Positions 23,154 to 31,899 of a stretch of 64,000 bases of DNA are shown here, piece after piece. The number at the start of each line of letters is the position of its first letter. The first letter of the stretch is position 1. Under the pieces are notes generated by a model, which did not search any database, was not told the DNA's origin, and saw nothing but the letters and a program-made list of their open reading frames with translations. Origin of the DNA: an uncultured Oscillospiraceae bacterium (lineage in GTDB: Bacteria > Bacillota > Clostridia > Oscillospirales > Oscillospiraceae); NCBI GenBank assembly GCA_902478785.1, contig CABSMJ010000002.1, positions 1 to 64,000 of the forward strand. The letters are read 5' to 3'. Made by a program: the position numbers and the translations under genes.

Positions 23154-23170
23154 AATGGGGTGCTCCTTTC

Positions 23171-23893
23171 TCAGTCCGGGGAGAAGGTCTCCTCCACGGG
23201 GTATTCGTCGGTGTCGCTGAAGTGCCACCACTCGCCGCTGTACGGGCGGAAGCCGCAGGAGGCCATCACATCCTCCAGCAGCTGGGCATGGGCGGCGGCC
23301 TCCGCCGTCACGTCGTTGTAATCCCGGTCCGCCAGGGGGGAGAAGTCGTCAAAGCCGCTGGGCATTTCCACGGCGTTTCCCGCCAGGTCCGTCAGCGTTA
23401 CATCCACGGTGTTGCCACGGCTATGGGAGGAATAGCCTGTTTCCGGGTTGGCCACATACACCGGGTCCGGGCAGACCTCCCAGAGCCGGAACTGGGCCTC
23501 CACAGGCCGGAAGGCGTCCCAGATCAGCAGGGAATACCCGGCGTCTTCCAGCTCCTTTTGGGCCTGGGAGAGCTTTTGGACCGTGCCGTACCGGAGATAG
23601 GCGTCGGTAAAGTCGTAGATGGTCTGGCCGGTGAAGTTGTCGCTGCCGGCATACCGCAGGTCCACCCGGACCTGGGGCAGATAGTCCGCCACCGGGACAA
23701 AGTCTGCCGGCTCCGGTTCCGGGGCGGGTTCCGGTTCCGGTAGGAGGGCCGGCTCTGAGACGGACTCCGGCAGGGGGTCTTGCTCCGTTGTTTCGCTTGG
23801 CTCCGACACCGGGGCAGGGGAGGGGCTTTGGCCGCAGCCGGAGAGCAGCACTGCGGCGGCTGTTAGCAGCAGGGCTAGGATGCGCCGTTTCAT
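23171..23893 (-). CDS. VanX-type D-Ala-D-Ala dipeptidase, lipoprotein
   Basis: The 240-residue protein starts behind a GGAGG-type site. The signal ends in a lipobox (LLSGC). A Pro/Glu-rich linker (about residues 25-70) precedes the peptidase M15D domain. Zinc ligands and catalytic residues are visible in SSHSRGNTVD (SxHxxGxAxD) and GEWWHF (ExxxH). Conserved features such as VDLRYAGSDNFTG and WDAFRP place it with VanX/DdpX dipeptidases, which cleave D-Ala-D-Ala. There are no vanHA or regulator genes nearby, so a role in wall-peptide recycling is more likely than glycopeptide resistance. Confidence 0.85.
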   Translation of the reverse strand: MKRRILALLLTAAAVLLSGCGQSPSPAPVSEPSETTEQDPLPESVSEPALLPEPEPAPEPEPADFVPVADYLPQVRVDLRYAGSDNFTGQTIYDFTDAYLRYGTVQKLSQAQKELEDAGYSLLIWDAFRPVEAQFRLWEVCPDPVYVANPETGYSSHSRGNTVDVTLTDLAGNAVEMPSGFDDFSPLADRDYNDVTAEAAAHAQLLEDVMASCGFRPYSGEWWHFSDTDEYPVEETFSPD

Positions 23894-24035
23894 GGCGGGC
23901 CTCCTTTCTCTTTTGGGGACGGCTCTATACATTTATTATGATACCATACCGGCTTAGGCGGCGCAAGGCACTTGCATTGCGGGGAAAGCTGTGGTAAAAC
24001 GGAAGGAAATTACGATGCAAAAGGGAGGATTTCCC

Positions 24036-24632
24036 ATGGGAATTCGTATGGCAATCGTGGCCGACACGGCAAAATTGCTGGCCATCTACGGCCAATATAT
24101 CGACACACCGATTACATTTGAATATGAGCTCCCCACCCAGGCCGAGTTCTCCGCCCGGATTGCCGGGATTCTGGAGGAGTACCCTTATTTGGTCTGGGAG
24201 GAGGACGGGCGCATCCTGGGCTATGGCTACGCCCACCGGCACATGGAGCGGGCGGCCTACCAGTGGAATGCAGAGCTGTCACTGTATCTGGACCGGGACG
24301 CCAGAGGCAAGGGCCTGGGCCGGCGGATGTACGGGGCGCTGCTGGAGCTTTTGAAGATGCAGGGGGTCCTGACGGCCCACGCCCTGGTGACCGATCCCAA
24401 TCCCGCCAGCCAGGCCCTCAACGACGCCGCCGGTTTCCACAAGACTGCGGTCCATCGCATGGCGGGCTATAAAAACGGCGCCTGGTGGGACGTGCTGTGG
24501 TATGAGAAAGAGCTTGCGCCCCGGGGAAAGGATCCGACGCCGCCGGTGGCACTCAATACGCTACCGCCGGAACAGGTCCAGGCGGTGCTGGACGCCTTTT
24601 CCGGGACGGAGGGCGCGCCGGAAAAAAGCTGA
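24036..24632 (+). CDS. GNAT family N-acetyltransferase, phosphinothricin acetyltransferase-like
   Basis: This is about 198 residues from the ATG at 24036, which has GGGAGGA seven bases upstream. An in-frame ATG at 24015 is possible. The acetyl-CoA-binding motif A is SLYLDRDARGKGLGRRMYGALLE-like, with RGKGLGRR as the pyrophosphate loop. ALVTDPNPASQALNDAAGF and GAWWDVLWYEK are typical of PAT/MnaT-type acetyltransferases that act on phosphinothricin or methionine sulfone/sulfoximine-like substrates. The last 40 residues (Pro-rich) are extra. The natural substrate is unknown. Confidence 0.85.
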   Translation: MGIRMAIVADTAKLLAIYGQYIDTPITFEYELPTQAEFSARIAGILEEYPYLVWEEDGRILGYGYAHRHMERAAYQWNAELSLYLDRDARGKGLGRRMYGALLELLKMQGVLTAHALVTDPNPASQALNDAAGFHKTAVHRMAGYKNGAWWDVLWYEKELAPRGKDPTPPVALNTLPPEQVQAVLDAFSGTEGAPEKS

Positions 24633-24650
24633 CAATTTTTGAAAAAACAG

Positions 24651-24679
24651 TTGACCGGTGGACAAAATTGTGCTAAAAT
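24651..24679 (+). promoter_or_regulatory. Promoter of the rpmG-secE-nusG operon
   Basis: TTGACC (24651-24656), 17 bases and TAAAAT (24674-24679) form a sigma-A-type promoter about 130 bases before rpmG. The transcribed leader between it and rpmG holds no ORF I can support. Confidence 0.7.
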
Positions 24680-24812
24680 CGATTTTACCTGTGAAAGGGG
24701 CTCTTTTGTCCTGCGCATTTTTCGCTTTTCACGCGGTGGAAGATGCCCCTGCGAAATGGCAGGGAGGCAAGTGGTATCGCGAAGATACCCAAGTATAAGG
24801 AGGTGCCGTTAG

Positions 24813-24962
24813 ATGCGAGTTAAGATCACTTTGAGATGCAACGAGTGCAAGCAAAGAAACTACAACACCATGAAGAACAAGAAGAACGATCCCGACCGTC
24901 TTGAGATGAACAAGTATTGCCCCTTCTGCAGGAAGCACACGCTTCACACGGAAACCAAGTAA
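24813..24962 (+). CDS. rpmG: 50S ribosomal protein L33
   Basis: This 49-residue protein begins MRVKITLRCNECKQRNY and ends TETK. The two Cys pairs (CNEC and CPFC) form the zinc ribbon of the C+ form of L33. AAGGAGGTGC precedes the ATG. It is first in the rpmG-secE-nusG order common in Firmicutes. Confidence 0.95.
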   Translation: MRVKITLRCNECKQRNYNTMKNKKNDPDRLEMNKYCPFCRKHTLHTETK

Positions 24963-24982
24963 GTTAGGATAAGAAAGGGCGA

Positions 24983-25204
24983 ATGACTATGGCGGAAGAA
25001 AAGAAGGTCAAGAAGACGCGGGGCCGCTGGCTTCGCGAAATGAAAAGCGAGCTGAAGAAGATCGTATGGCCCAACCGTCAGACCGTGATCAAGAACACCG
25101 GTACGGTGCTTCTGTGCTCTTTGGTTATCGGCGTATGCATCTGGGTCTTCGACTATGTTGCAGTGGAAGCCGTGCATCTGCTCATCAGCGCCTTTGGCGC
25201 CTGA
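24983..25204 (+). CDS. secE: Preprotein translocase subunit SecE
   Basis: This is a 73-residue single-span protein that holds SecY in the SecYEG channel. The cytoplasmic part ends in the SecE signature EMKSELKKIVWPNRQ. One membrane helix follows (TVLLCSLVIGVCIWVFDYV). An internal ATG at 24989 is an alternative start. The position between rpmG and nusG is canonical. Confidence 0.95.
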   Translation: MTMAEEKKVKKTRGRWLREMKSELKKIVWPNRQTVIKNTGTVLLCSLVIGVCIWVFDYVAVEAVHLLISAFGA

Positions 25205-25215
25205 GGTGAAGAGAA

Positions 25216-25743
25216 ATGGCTGATAGCGCAAAGTGGTATGTAGTGCATACCTATTCCGGCTATGAAAATGCCGTAAAGACCGCCATCGAGAAGGTCGTGG
25301 CCAATCGTCACCTGGAGGACATGATTCTGGATATGCAGATCCCTCTGGAGACGGTGACCGAGGTGACCGATTCCGGCGCTTCCAAGGAAGTGGAGCGGAA
25401 GGTGTTTCCCGGCTATGTCCTCATCAAGATGGTCCTTACCGACGACACCTGGCACATGGTCCGCAATGTCCGCGGCGTGACCGGCTTCGTCGGCTCCAAT
25501 GCAAACAATCCCACTCCCCTGACCGAGGACGAGGTCCTGGCCCTGGGAATGGAAAAGCACGAGATCGTGGTGCAGTACAACGTGGGCGACAACGTCAAGA
25601 TTGTGGACGGCCCTCTGGAGAGCTTCACCGGTATCGTGGAGGAGATCGACGCGGACAAGAACAAGGTCCGTGTGGTGGTCTCCATGTTCGGTCGCGAGAC
25701 CCCGGTCGAGCTGGAGCTGGACCAGGTGGAGGTCATCGACTGA
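25216..25743 (+). CDS. nusG: Transcription termination/antitermination factor NusG
   Basis: The 175-residue protein has the NGN domain (KWYVVHTYSGYENAVK, then FPGYVLIKMVL and WHMVRNVRGVTGFVG). The C-terminal KOW domain contains GDNVKIVDGPLESFTGIVEEID. It binds RNA polymerase and controls elongation, pausing and termination. The start lies 11 bases after secE. Confidence 0.97.
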   Translation: MADSAKWYVVHTYSGYENAVKTAIEKVVANRHLEDMILDMQIPLETVTEVTDSGASKEVERKVFPGYVLIKMVLTDDTWHMVRNVRGVTGFVGSNANNPTPLTEDEVLALGMEKHEIVVQYNVGDNVKIVDGPLESFTGIVEEIDADKNKVRVVVSMFGRETPVELELDQVEVID

Positions 25744-25786
25744 TCCGGCGCCCCTTTGGCGCCAGGCCGGAGAGAATCCGGCGCAA

Positions 25787-25839
25787 GTGGGAGGAGCCAT
25801 CGGCTCCGCCAAAGACGACCGTGAGACGGCCGTCACCAC
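25787..25839 (+). promoter_or_regulatory. L1-type mRNA leader structure before rplK (candidate)
   Basis: GTGGGAGGAGCC...GGCTCC...CCAC can fold so that GTGG pairs with CCAC and GGAGCC with GGCTCC, with an extra hairpin inside. It lies just before the rplK ribosome site. A shorter element with the same GTGGGAGGA start precedes rplA. L1 represses rplK-rplA by binding mRNA that mimics its rRNA site. Confidence 0.5.
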
Positions 25840-25863
25840 ATCTTTAATAGGAGGTGCTACTTC

Positions 25864-26289
25864 GTGGCACAGAAAATTACAGGCTATGTGAAGCTGCAGA
25901 TCCCCGCAGGCAAGGCAACCCCCGCACCCCCCGTGGGCCCCGCTCTGGGCCAGCACGGCGTGAACATCGCCGCCTTCACCAAGGAGTTCAACGAGCGTAC
26001 CAAGAACGACATGGGCATGATTATCCCCGTGGTCATCACTGTGTATGCTGACCGCTCCTTCTCCTTCATCACCAAGACGCCCCCCGCGGCCGTCCTGATC
26101 AAGAAGGAGTGCAACATCGAGTCCGGCTCCGGCGTGCCCAACAAGACCAAGGTGGCCACCATCTCCAAGGCCTCTGTGCAGAAGATCGCTGAGCTGAAGA
26201 TGCGCGATCTGAATGCCGCCAGCCTGGAAGCCGCCATGAGCATGATCGCCGGTACCGCCCGTTCCATGGGCGTCGTTGTGGGCGACTGA
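25864..26289 (+). CDS. rplK: 50S ribosomal protein L11
   Basis: The 141-residue protein starts at GTG behind AGGAGGTGC. The N-terminal domain has GKATPAPPVGPALGQHGVNI. The C-terminal rRNA-binding domain contains KTPPAAVLIKK and the end IAGTARSMGVVV. It builds the GTPase-associated centre with L10 and L7/L12. Confidence 0.97.
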   Translation: MAQKITGYVKLQIPAGKATPAPPVGPALGQHGVNIAAFTKEFNERTKNDMGMIIPVVITVYADRSFSFITKTPPAAVLIKKECNIESGSGVPNKTKVATISKASVQKIAELKMRDLNAASLEAAMSMIAGTARSMGVVVGD

Positions 26290-26316
26290 GGGACAGCTCC
26301 GCTGTCGCCGAATACA

Positions 26317-26343
26317 GTGGGAGGATAGAGTCCGAAGAACCAC
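26317..26343 (+). promoter_or_regulatory. L1-type mRNA leader structure before rplA (candidate)
   Basis: GTGGGAGGA (26317-26325), TCCG and ACCAC make a compact two-stem element directly before the rplA ribosome site. Its arrangement resembles the element before rplK. Autoregulation by L1 is inferred. Confidence 0.5.
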
Positions 26344-26361
26344 TATGAGGAGGAAATAACA

Positions 26362-27051
26362 TTGTTTAGAGGCAAGAAATATAAAGAGAGCGCCAAGCAG
26401 ATCGACAAGAATACTCTGTACGATGCTGCTGAGGGTTTCGCTCTGATCTGCAAGACTGCTACCGCCAAGTTCGACGAGACCGTCGAGCTGCACGTGAAGC
26501 TGGGCGTTGACTCCCGTCACGCCGATCAGCAGGTCCGTGGCGCCATCGTGCTGCCCCACGGCACCGGCAAGAGCGTCCGCGTCCTGGTGTTCGCCAAGGG
26601 CGACAAGGCCGACGCTGCCCGCGAGGCTGGCGCTGACTACGTGGGCGATATGGATCTGGTGGAAAAGATCCAGAAGGAAAACTGGTTCGACTTTGACGTG
26701 GTGGTTGCCAGCCCCGATATGATGGGCGTTGTGGGCCGTCTGGGTAAGGTCCTGGGCCCCAAGGGCTTGATGCCCTCCCCCAAGGCCGGCACCGTGACCC
26801 CCGATGTGGCCAAGGCTGTCAAGGAAGTCAAGGCCGGTAAGATCGAGTATCGTCTGGACAAGACCAACATCATCCACTGCCCCATCGGCAAGGTCTCCTT
26901 CGGCCCCGAGAAGCTGGCTGAGAACTACAACGCTCTCATGGGCGCCATCATCAAGGCCAAGCCCGCTGCCGCCAAGGGCCAGTATATCAGAAGCTGCGTG
27001 GCCGCTTCCACCATGGGCCCCGGCGTGCGCATGAATGCAGCCAAGATCTGA
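26362..27051 (+). CDS. rplA: 50S ribosomal protein L1
   Basis: The 229-residue protein starts at TTG behind GAGGAGGAAATAAC. It contains VELHVKLGVDSRHADQQVRG, VLPHGTGKSVRVLVF and GKVLGPKGLMPSPKAGTVT, the last being the L1 signature. L1 forms the mobile stalk at the E site and represses its own operon. Confidence 0.97.
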   Translation: MFRGKKYKESAKQIDKNTLYDAAEGFALICKTATAKFDETVELHVKLGVDSRHADQQVRGAIVLPHGTGKSVRVLVFAKGDKADAAREAGADYVGDMDLVEKIQKENWFDFDVVVASPDMMGVVGRLGKVLGPKGLMPSPKAGTVTPDVAKAVKEVKAGKIEYRLDKTNIIHCPIGKVSFGPEKLAENYNALMGAIIKAKPAAAKGQYIRSCVAASTMGPGVRMNAAKI

Positions 27052-27076
27052 TATCGCAAAAAATTTGATATCTCGC

Positions 27077-27106
27077 TTGACAGAACCTGTCGAAGCCTGA
27101 TATAAT
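27077..27106 (+). promoter_or_regulatory. rplJL promoter
   Basis: TTGACA (27077-27082), 18 bases and TATAAT (27101-27106) form a consensus promoter just after rplA. Confidence 0.85.
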
Positions 27107-27114
27107 ACCAGATG

Positions 27115-27227
27115 CGTTCCAAAGACAGCAGGTGGGGGAAACTCCGTAAGTCCTGCCGAGGACAGCAAATCGTAAGATTGCTATGCCGTCCTTACGTCTT
27201 TTGGCGTAAGGACGGTTTTCCTTTTTT
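27115..27227 (+). ncRNA. Ribosomal protein L10 leader with attenuator
   Basis: The transcript between the promoter and rplJ contains the conserved purine-rich AGACAGCAGGTGGGGGAAACTC type segment followed by CCTGCCGAGG, as in Firmicutes L10 leaders. It ends in a terminator: CCGTCCTTACG (27186-27196) paired with CGTAAGGACGG (27205-27215) and a T run. L10(L12)4 binding to such leaders regulates rplJL expression. Confidence 0.85.
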
Positions 27228-27264
27228 GAACGCACCGACAAATCTCTGGAGGTGAAACCCAACA

Positions 27265-27807
27265 ATGCCTAACGCAAAAGTTCTCAGTGAAAAGCAGGCC
27301 ATCGTTGCCGCGCTGACCGAGAAGCTGCAGAAGTCCGCCGCCGGCGTCATCGTGGACTACAAGGGCATCACGGTGGCCGAGGACACCGCGCTGCGCAGAG
27401 AGTGCCGCGAGAACGAGGTGGACTACGCCGTGGTGAAGAACACCCTGCTCCGGTTCGCCCTGAACAACACCGGTCTGAACGAGCTGGATGATCTGCTCAA
27501 CGGCACCACTTCTCTGGCTGTGTGCGAGAATGACCCCGTGGCTCCCGCCCGTGTCATTTCCGGCTTTGCCAAGAAGATGGATGGCAAGTTTGAGATCAAG
27601 GGCGGCTTCATGGATGGCAAGGTGATCTCTATGGAGACCATCAACTCCCTGGCTTCCATTCCCGCTCTGCCCGTCCTGCAGGCGCAGGTCCTGGGCACCA
27701 TGCTGGCTCCCATTTCCGGTCTGGCCTGCGTCCTGAAGCAGATCGCCGAGAAGATGGAAGCTGGCGCAGAAGCCCCTGCGGCCGAGGCCGCTCCCGCTGC
27801 CGAATAA
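27265..27807 (+). CDS. rplJ: 50S ribosomal protein L10
   Basis: This 180-residue protein forms the base of the L7/L12 stalk. Visible blocks are GVIVDYKGITVAEDTALRRE, YAVVKNTLLRFAL and LPVLQAQVLGTMLAPISGL. The C-terminal helix binds L7/L12 dimers and ends in an Ala/Glu-rich tail. GGAGGTGAAACC precedes the ATG. Confidence 0.97.
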   Translation: MPNAKVLSEKQAIVAALTEKLQKSAAGVIVDYKGITVAEDTALRRECRENEVDYAVVKNTLLRFALNNTGLNELDDLLNGTTSLAVCENDPVAPARVISGFAKKMDGKFEIKGGFMDGKVISMETINSLASIPALPVLQAQVLGTMLAPISGLACVLKQIAEKMEAGAEAPAAEAAPAAE

Positions 27808-27851
27808 GCAGCTTACCGATTAAAATTATCTTGAATTAGGAGGCAAATACA

Positions 27852-28226
27852 ATGTCTGAGAAAGTTACCGCTATGATCGAAGAGATCAAGGGCCTGACCG
27901 TTCTGGAGCTGAGTGAGCTGGTTCACGCTCTGGAGGAAGAGTTCGGCGTTTCCGCCGCTGCCATGGCTGCTCCCGCTGCCGGCGGCGCTGCTGCTCCCGC
28001 TGCTGAGGAGAAGACCGACTTCGACGTGGTTCTGGCTGGCTTCGACGCTGCTGCCAAGATCAAGGTCATCAAGGTCGTCCGTGAGATCACTGGCCAGGGC
28101 CTGGCTGAGGCCAAGGCCACTGTCGAGGGCGCTCCCAAGACCCTGAAGGAGGGCGTGTCCAAGGACGAGGCCGAGGAGCTGAAGAAGCAGCTGGAAGAGG
28201 CCGGTGCCAAGGTCGAGCTGAAGTAA
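27852..28226 (+). CDS. rplL: 50S ribosomal protein L7/L12
   Basis: The 124-residue protein has an N-terminal dimerisation domain (LTVLELSELVHALEEEFGV), an Ala-rich hinge and a C-terminal factor-binding domain (KIKVIKVVREITGQGLAEAK). It recruits translational GTPases. It lies 44 bases after rplJ. Confidence 0.97.
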   Translation: MSEKVTAMIEEIKGLTVLELSELVHALEEEFGVSAAAMAAPAAGGAAAPAAEEKTDFDVVLAGFDAAAKIKVIKVVREITGQGLAEAKATVEGAPKTLKEGVSKDEAEELKKQLEEAGAKVELK

Positions 28227-28250
28227 GATTCGCTCAAACGGTTCATAAAA

Positions 28251-28277
28251 AAGCGCATGGCATTTTGCCATGCGCTT
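28251..28277 (+). terminator. Terminator after rplL
   Basis: AAGCGCATGGCA pairs with TGCCATGCGCTT around a TTT loop, followed by a T run. Confidence 0.9.
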
Positions 28278-28316
28278 TTTCCTTTTTGCCTGAAAGGGAA
28301 GAAGAGAGGCACTTTC

Positions 28317-29855
28317 TCAAAACAGAGGAGAAAATACCCGCAGGACGCTCAATAGCAGCCGTTTGAAAAAGCCCAGCTGCTGCATGGAGTCCAGTGTGAC
28401 TTCCCGGGAAAGGGCAAGCGTTTGTTCAAAATCCTCCTGCACCTGCCCCACCGCCTTGCTGTTGCACATCCAGGCGGCACACTCAAAGTGAAGGTAGAGA
28501 CTGCGGTAGTCAAAATTGATGGTGCCCACCACGGCGTACTTGCTGTCGCAGATGCAGTTCTTCATGTGGATAAAGCCAGGGGTATATTCGTAGATGCGCA
28601 CTCCGCCCCGCAGCAGTGCCTCATAATTGGAGCGAGTCAGAAATTGGACATACTTCTTGTCGGGCACATAAGGGGTGATGATCTGCACGTCCACACCGCT
28701 TTTGGCGGCAGTCTGGAGGGCGGTGATGGTCTCGTTGTCCAGAATCAGATAGGGTGTAGTAATGCAGATGGAGGTTTGGGCCCGATTAATGAGATTCAGA
28801 TAGACATTTTCTCCCACATTTTCCCGGTCCAGAGGCATGTCCGTGTAGGGCTGAACGAACCCGTCCGGAAAAACGGCGGAGAGGACCTGCGGGTCACCGC
28901 GGAAACGGGAAAAATCCTCCGACTTGCCGCACACAAAATCCCACATGGCCAGGAACATCACCGTCAGGCTCCACACTGCGTCGCCCCGCAGCCGCACGCC
29001 GCCGTCCTTCCAGTGGCCATGGACTTCCACCGCGTTGATGTACTCATCTGCCAGGTTGATGCCGCCGGTAAAGCCCACGGTGCCGTCCACCACGCAGATC
29101 TTCCGGTGATCCCGGTTGTTGAAGCGGGAGGAGAGGATGCTGTGGAAGGGATTGAACACGCAGGCTTGGATGCCCTTTTGGCGCAGCTGCCGCTCATAGT
29201 GCCGGGGCAAGGTCAGGAGACTTCCCACGTCGTCGAACATCACCCGAACCTCTACGCCTTCCCGGGCCTTTCGCTCCAGGATCTCCAGCATGGTGTTCCA
29301 CATGGTCCCCTCGTGGATGATAAAGTACTCCAGGAAGATGAACCGTTTGGCGCCCTCCAGCTCCTGGCACATGGCTGCAAACATCTCCTCCCCCAGGGGA
29401 TAGTACTGGGTGTCCGTATGGCAATAGGGGGGAACAGCTGCGGCAGTTTGAATATAGCGGGCATGGGGCAGAGCCTCTGGCACCACTTGGGACAGCTGTT
29501 CCAGACCTGCATTGTCATCCCGGAGCGCTTCAGCAGTCTGCCGGAGCACCTGACGGAACTTCTGGATCTCTCGGCGCTTGGGATGGATCTTTCCAAAGAT
29601 GGCATAGAGGGGACCGCCGAAGATGGGGACCAGCAGCAGCGGAATGAGCCAGGCGATCTTGTAGGCCGGATTGCGTTCGCTGTTGATGATGTGGAGAGCA
29701 GCGGCCAAGGAAAAGAGAATGCAGACGGCGTAGAAATAGGCAAATTTCTCCTGGAAGAAGAGGAACATGACCACCAGGGCCGCCACCTGAATGGACACGA
29801 AGAGAATGACATACAAAAGCTTGCTTAAAGCAATGCGAAAAAGGGACTTTTTCAT
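28317..29855 (-). CDS. cls: Cardiolipin synthase
   Basis: This 512-residue membrane phospholipase-D-family enzyme condenses two phosphatidylglycerols to cardiolipin. Two or three N-terminal helices (LLYVILFVSIQVAALVVMFL, then IAWLIPLLLVPIFGGPLYAI) precede two PLD halves. The HKD motifs are DHRKICVVDG and HMKNCICDSKYAVVGTINFD. The start at 29855 is preceded by AGGAAAGGAAA. The same frame stays open far upstream across glnS, but that extension is antisense shadow. Confidence 0.92.
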   Translation of the reverse strand: MKKSLFRIALSKLLYVILFVSIQVAALVVMFLFFQEKFAYFYAVCILFSLAAALHIINSERNPAYKIAWLIPLLLVPIFGGPLYAIFGKIHPKRREIQKFRQVLRQTAEALRDDNAGLEQLSQVVPEALPHARYIQTAAAVPPYCHTDTQYYPLGEEMFAAMCQELEGAKRFIFLEYFIIHEGTMWNTMLEILERKAREGVEVRVMFDDVGSLLTLPRHYERQLRQKGIQACVFNPFHSILSSRFNNRDHRKICVVDGTVGFTGGINLADEYINAVEVHGHWKDGGVRLRGDAVWSLTVMFLAMWDFVCGKSEDFSRFRGDPQVLSAVFPDGFVQPYTDMPLDRENVGENVYLNLINRAQTSICITTPYLILDNETITALQTAAKSGVDVQIITPYVPDKKYVQFLTRSNYEALLRGGVRIYEYTPGFIHMKNCICDSKYAVVGTINFDYRSLYLHFECAAWMCNSKAVGQVQEDFEQTLALSREVTLDSMQQLGFFKRLLLSVLRVFSPLF

Positions 29856-30028
29856 AGCGTTTCCTTTCCTCGGATGAAATGTATTTTTTATTATACACCC
29901 AGGGATATTTTCTGTGAATCCCCTACTTAGCCCGGAGAAAACGGCGGAAAGAAGCAAGCTGATGAAATAGCGAAGGGAGAGAAGGGGGGAGAAAAGCCGC
30001 GGCAATGAGAGAAAGCAGGGCAAAGACC

Positions 30029-30057
30029 TTGTTTTTTCTCTGAAATTACGATATAAT
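30029..30057 (+). promoter_or_regulatory. glnS promoter
   Basis: TTGTTT (30029-30034), 17 bases and TATAAT (30052-30057) lie about 72 bases before the glnS start. Confidence 0.65.
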
Positions 30058-30128
30058 AAATTCCCGTGTTTTTTTGCGCCGGAGCGCGGAGAATCGGCAC
30101 TTGAAGAGGAAGAAAGGAAGGAATTGTT

Positions 30129-31829
30129 TTGGCTGAGAACATCAAGACCCCCCTGACGGAGGAGCCGTCGGAAGGCAAGAACTTTATTCAGGCATTCATC
30201 GAAGAAGACATTGCGGAGGGCGGCCAGTTCCAGGGCATGACGGTTCACACCCGCTTTCCCCCTGAGCCCAACGGCTATCTGCACATCGGACACTGCAAGG
30301 CTTTGACCATCGACTTTGGCATGGCGGAGAAGTTCTGCGGCATGTGCAATCTGCGGATGGACGACACCAACCCCACCAAAGAGGACACCGAATATGTGGA
30401 CGCCATCCAGGAGGATATCCGCTGGCTGGGCTTTACCTGGGACGACCGGTTTTACTATGCCTCCGACTATTTTGATAAAATGTATGAGTGTGCCGAGGAC
30501 CTGATCCGAAAGGGACTGGCCTATGTCTGCGAGCTGACTCCCGAGCAGATGCGGGAGATGCGGGGCGATCTGACCCACCCGGCAGTGAGTCCCTACCGGG
30601 ACCGTCCTGTGGAGGAGAGCCTGGATCTGTTCCGCCGCATGAAGGCCGGCGAGTTTGAAAATGGCCGGATGACCCTCCGGGCCAAGATCGACCTGGCCTC
30701 CGGCAACTTCAATATGCGGGACCCGGTGATTTACCGCATCAATCACATGACCCATCACCGCACCGGGGACAAGTGGTGCATCTATCCCATGTATGACTTT
30801 GCCCACCCCATCGAGGACGCTATGGAGCACATCACCCATTCCCTGTGCTCCCTGGAGTTTGAGGCCCACCGTCCTCTGTACAACTGGGTGGTGGAGCACT
30901 GCGATTTGCCCGCCAAGCCCCGGCAGATCGAGTTCGCCCGGCTGGGCATCAACTACACCGTCATGAGCAAGCGCAAGCTCCGTCAGTTGGTGGAGGAGAA
31001 GTATGTCTCCGGATGGGACGATCCCCGGATGCCTACCCTCTGCGGTCTGCGCCGCCGGGGCTACACCCCTCGCTCCATCCGCAATTTCTGCGAGCGCATC
31101 GGTGTGGCCAAGGTGGACTCCACTGTGGAATACGCCTTCCTGGAGCACTGCCTGCGGGAGGATCTCAATGAGACGGCTCAGCGGACCATGGCGGTGATCC
31201 GGCCGGTGAAGCTGACCATCACCAACTATCCCGAGGGACAGAGCGAGACCGTCACGGTGGAAAATAACCCCGTGGACCCCACCGCCGGCACCCGGGAGAT
31301 CTCCTTCTCCCGCAACCTGTGGATCGAGGCGGACGACTTCCTGGAGACCCCTGTGCCCAAGTACAAGCGCCTGTTCCCCGGCGGCCCCGAGTGCCGCCTG
31401 AAGGGTGCCTACCTTATCACCTGCACCGGCTGCGTTAAGGACGAGAACGGGAACGTCACCGAAGTCCTGGCCACCTATGATCCGGACAGCCGGGGCGGCG
31501 ACCCTGCCGACGGCAGAAAGGTAAAGGGCGCCACCATCCACTGGGTGGATGCCAATACCGCTGTCAACGCCGAGGTGCGGCTGTATGAAAACCTCTTCAC
31601 CGACCCCGACCCCGATGGAGCGGACAAGAATTTCCTGGATTATGTCAATCCCAAGTCCCTGGAGGTTCTGACGGATTGCAAGGTGGAGGCGGGCCTGGCC
31701 GATGCCCAGGCACCCAAGAGCTATCAGTTCATGCGTCTGGGCTACTTCTGCCTGGACAACAAGGATTCCCGTCCGGGACACCTGGTGTTCAACCGGAGTG
31801 TGTCCCTGAAGGACAGCTTCAAAAAGTAA
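30129..31829 (+). CDS. glnS: Glutaminyl-tRNA synthetase
   Basis: This 566-residue class I synthetase charges tRNA-Gln directly with glutamine. The HIGH motif is in PPEPNGYLHIGHCKA and the KMSKS-type loop is VMSKRKL. Other core blocks are LRMDDTNPTKEDTEYVDAI and the C-terminal anticodon-binding beta-barrels. The start is a TTG after GGAAGGAA. Many Firmicutes instead make Gln-tRNA through GatCAB, so a dedicated GlnRS is a lineage trait of some Clostridia, probably gained by transfer. Confidence 0.95.
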   Translation: MAENIKTPLTEEPSEGKNFIQAFIEEDIAEGGQFQGMTVHTRFPPEPNGYLHIGHCKALTIDFGMAEKFCGMCNLRMDDTNPTKEDTEYVDAIQEDIRWLGFTWDDRFYYASDYFDKMYECAEDLIRKGLAYVCELTPEQMREMRGDLTHPAVSPYRDRPVEESLDLFRRMKAGEFENGRMTLRAKIDLASGNFNMRDPVIYRINHMTHHRTGDKWCIYPMYDFAHPIEDAMEHITHSLCSLEFEAHRPLYNWVVEHCDLPAKPRQIEFARLGINYTVMSKRKLRQLVEEKYVSGWDDPRMPTLCGLRRRGYTPRSIRNFCERIGVAKVDSTVEYAFLEHCLREDLNETAQRTMAVIRPVKLTITNYPEGQSETVTVENNPVDPTAGTREISFSRNLWIEADDFLETPVPKYKRLFPGGPECRLKGAYLITCTGCVKDENGNVTEVLATYDPDSRGGDPADGRKVKGATIHWVDANTAVNAEVRLYENLFTDPDPDGADKNFLDYVNPKSLEVLTDCKVEAGLADAQAPKSYQFMRLGYFCLDNKDSRPGHLVFNRSVSLKDSFKK

Positions 31830-31837
31830 AGCAGGGA

Positions 31838-31864
31838 GAGAGGCCGCTGTTTCGGCCTCTCTTT
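31838..31864 (+). terminator. Terminator after glnS
   Basis: GAGAGGCCG pairs with CGGCCTCTC across CTGTTT and is followed by TTTT. Confidence 0.8.
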
Positions 31865-31899
31865 TCCCTTTGGTCATGCGCGGAAGAAGGAGTGGATTC

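Noticed and set aside
23171..23893. Glycopeptide resistance gene (vanX)
   Set aside because: The enzyme family fits, but the protein is a lipoprotein and there are no vanH, vanA or vanRS genes nearby. A wall-recycling role is more likely.
25153..27168. A 671-codon minus-strand frame opposite nusG, rplK and rplA
   Set aside because: It is antisense to three certain ribosomal and transcription genes and has low-complexity composition.
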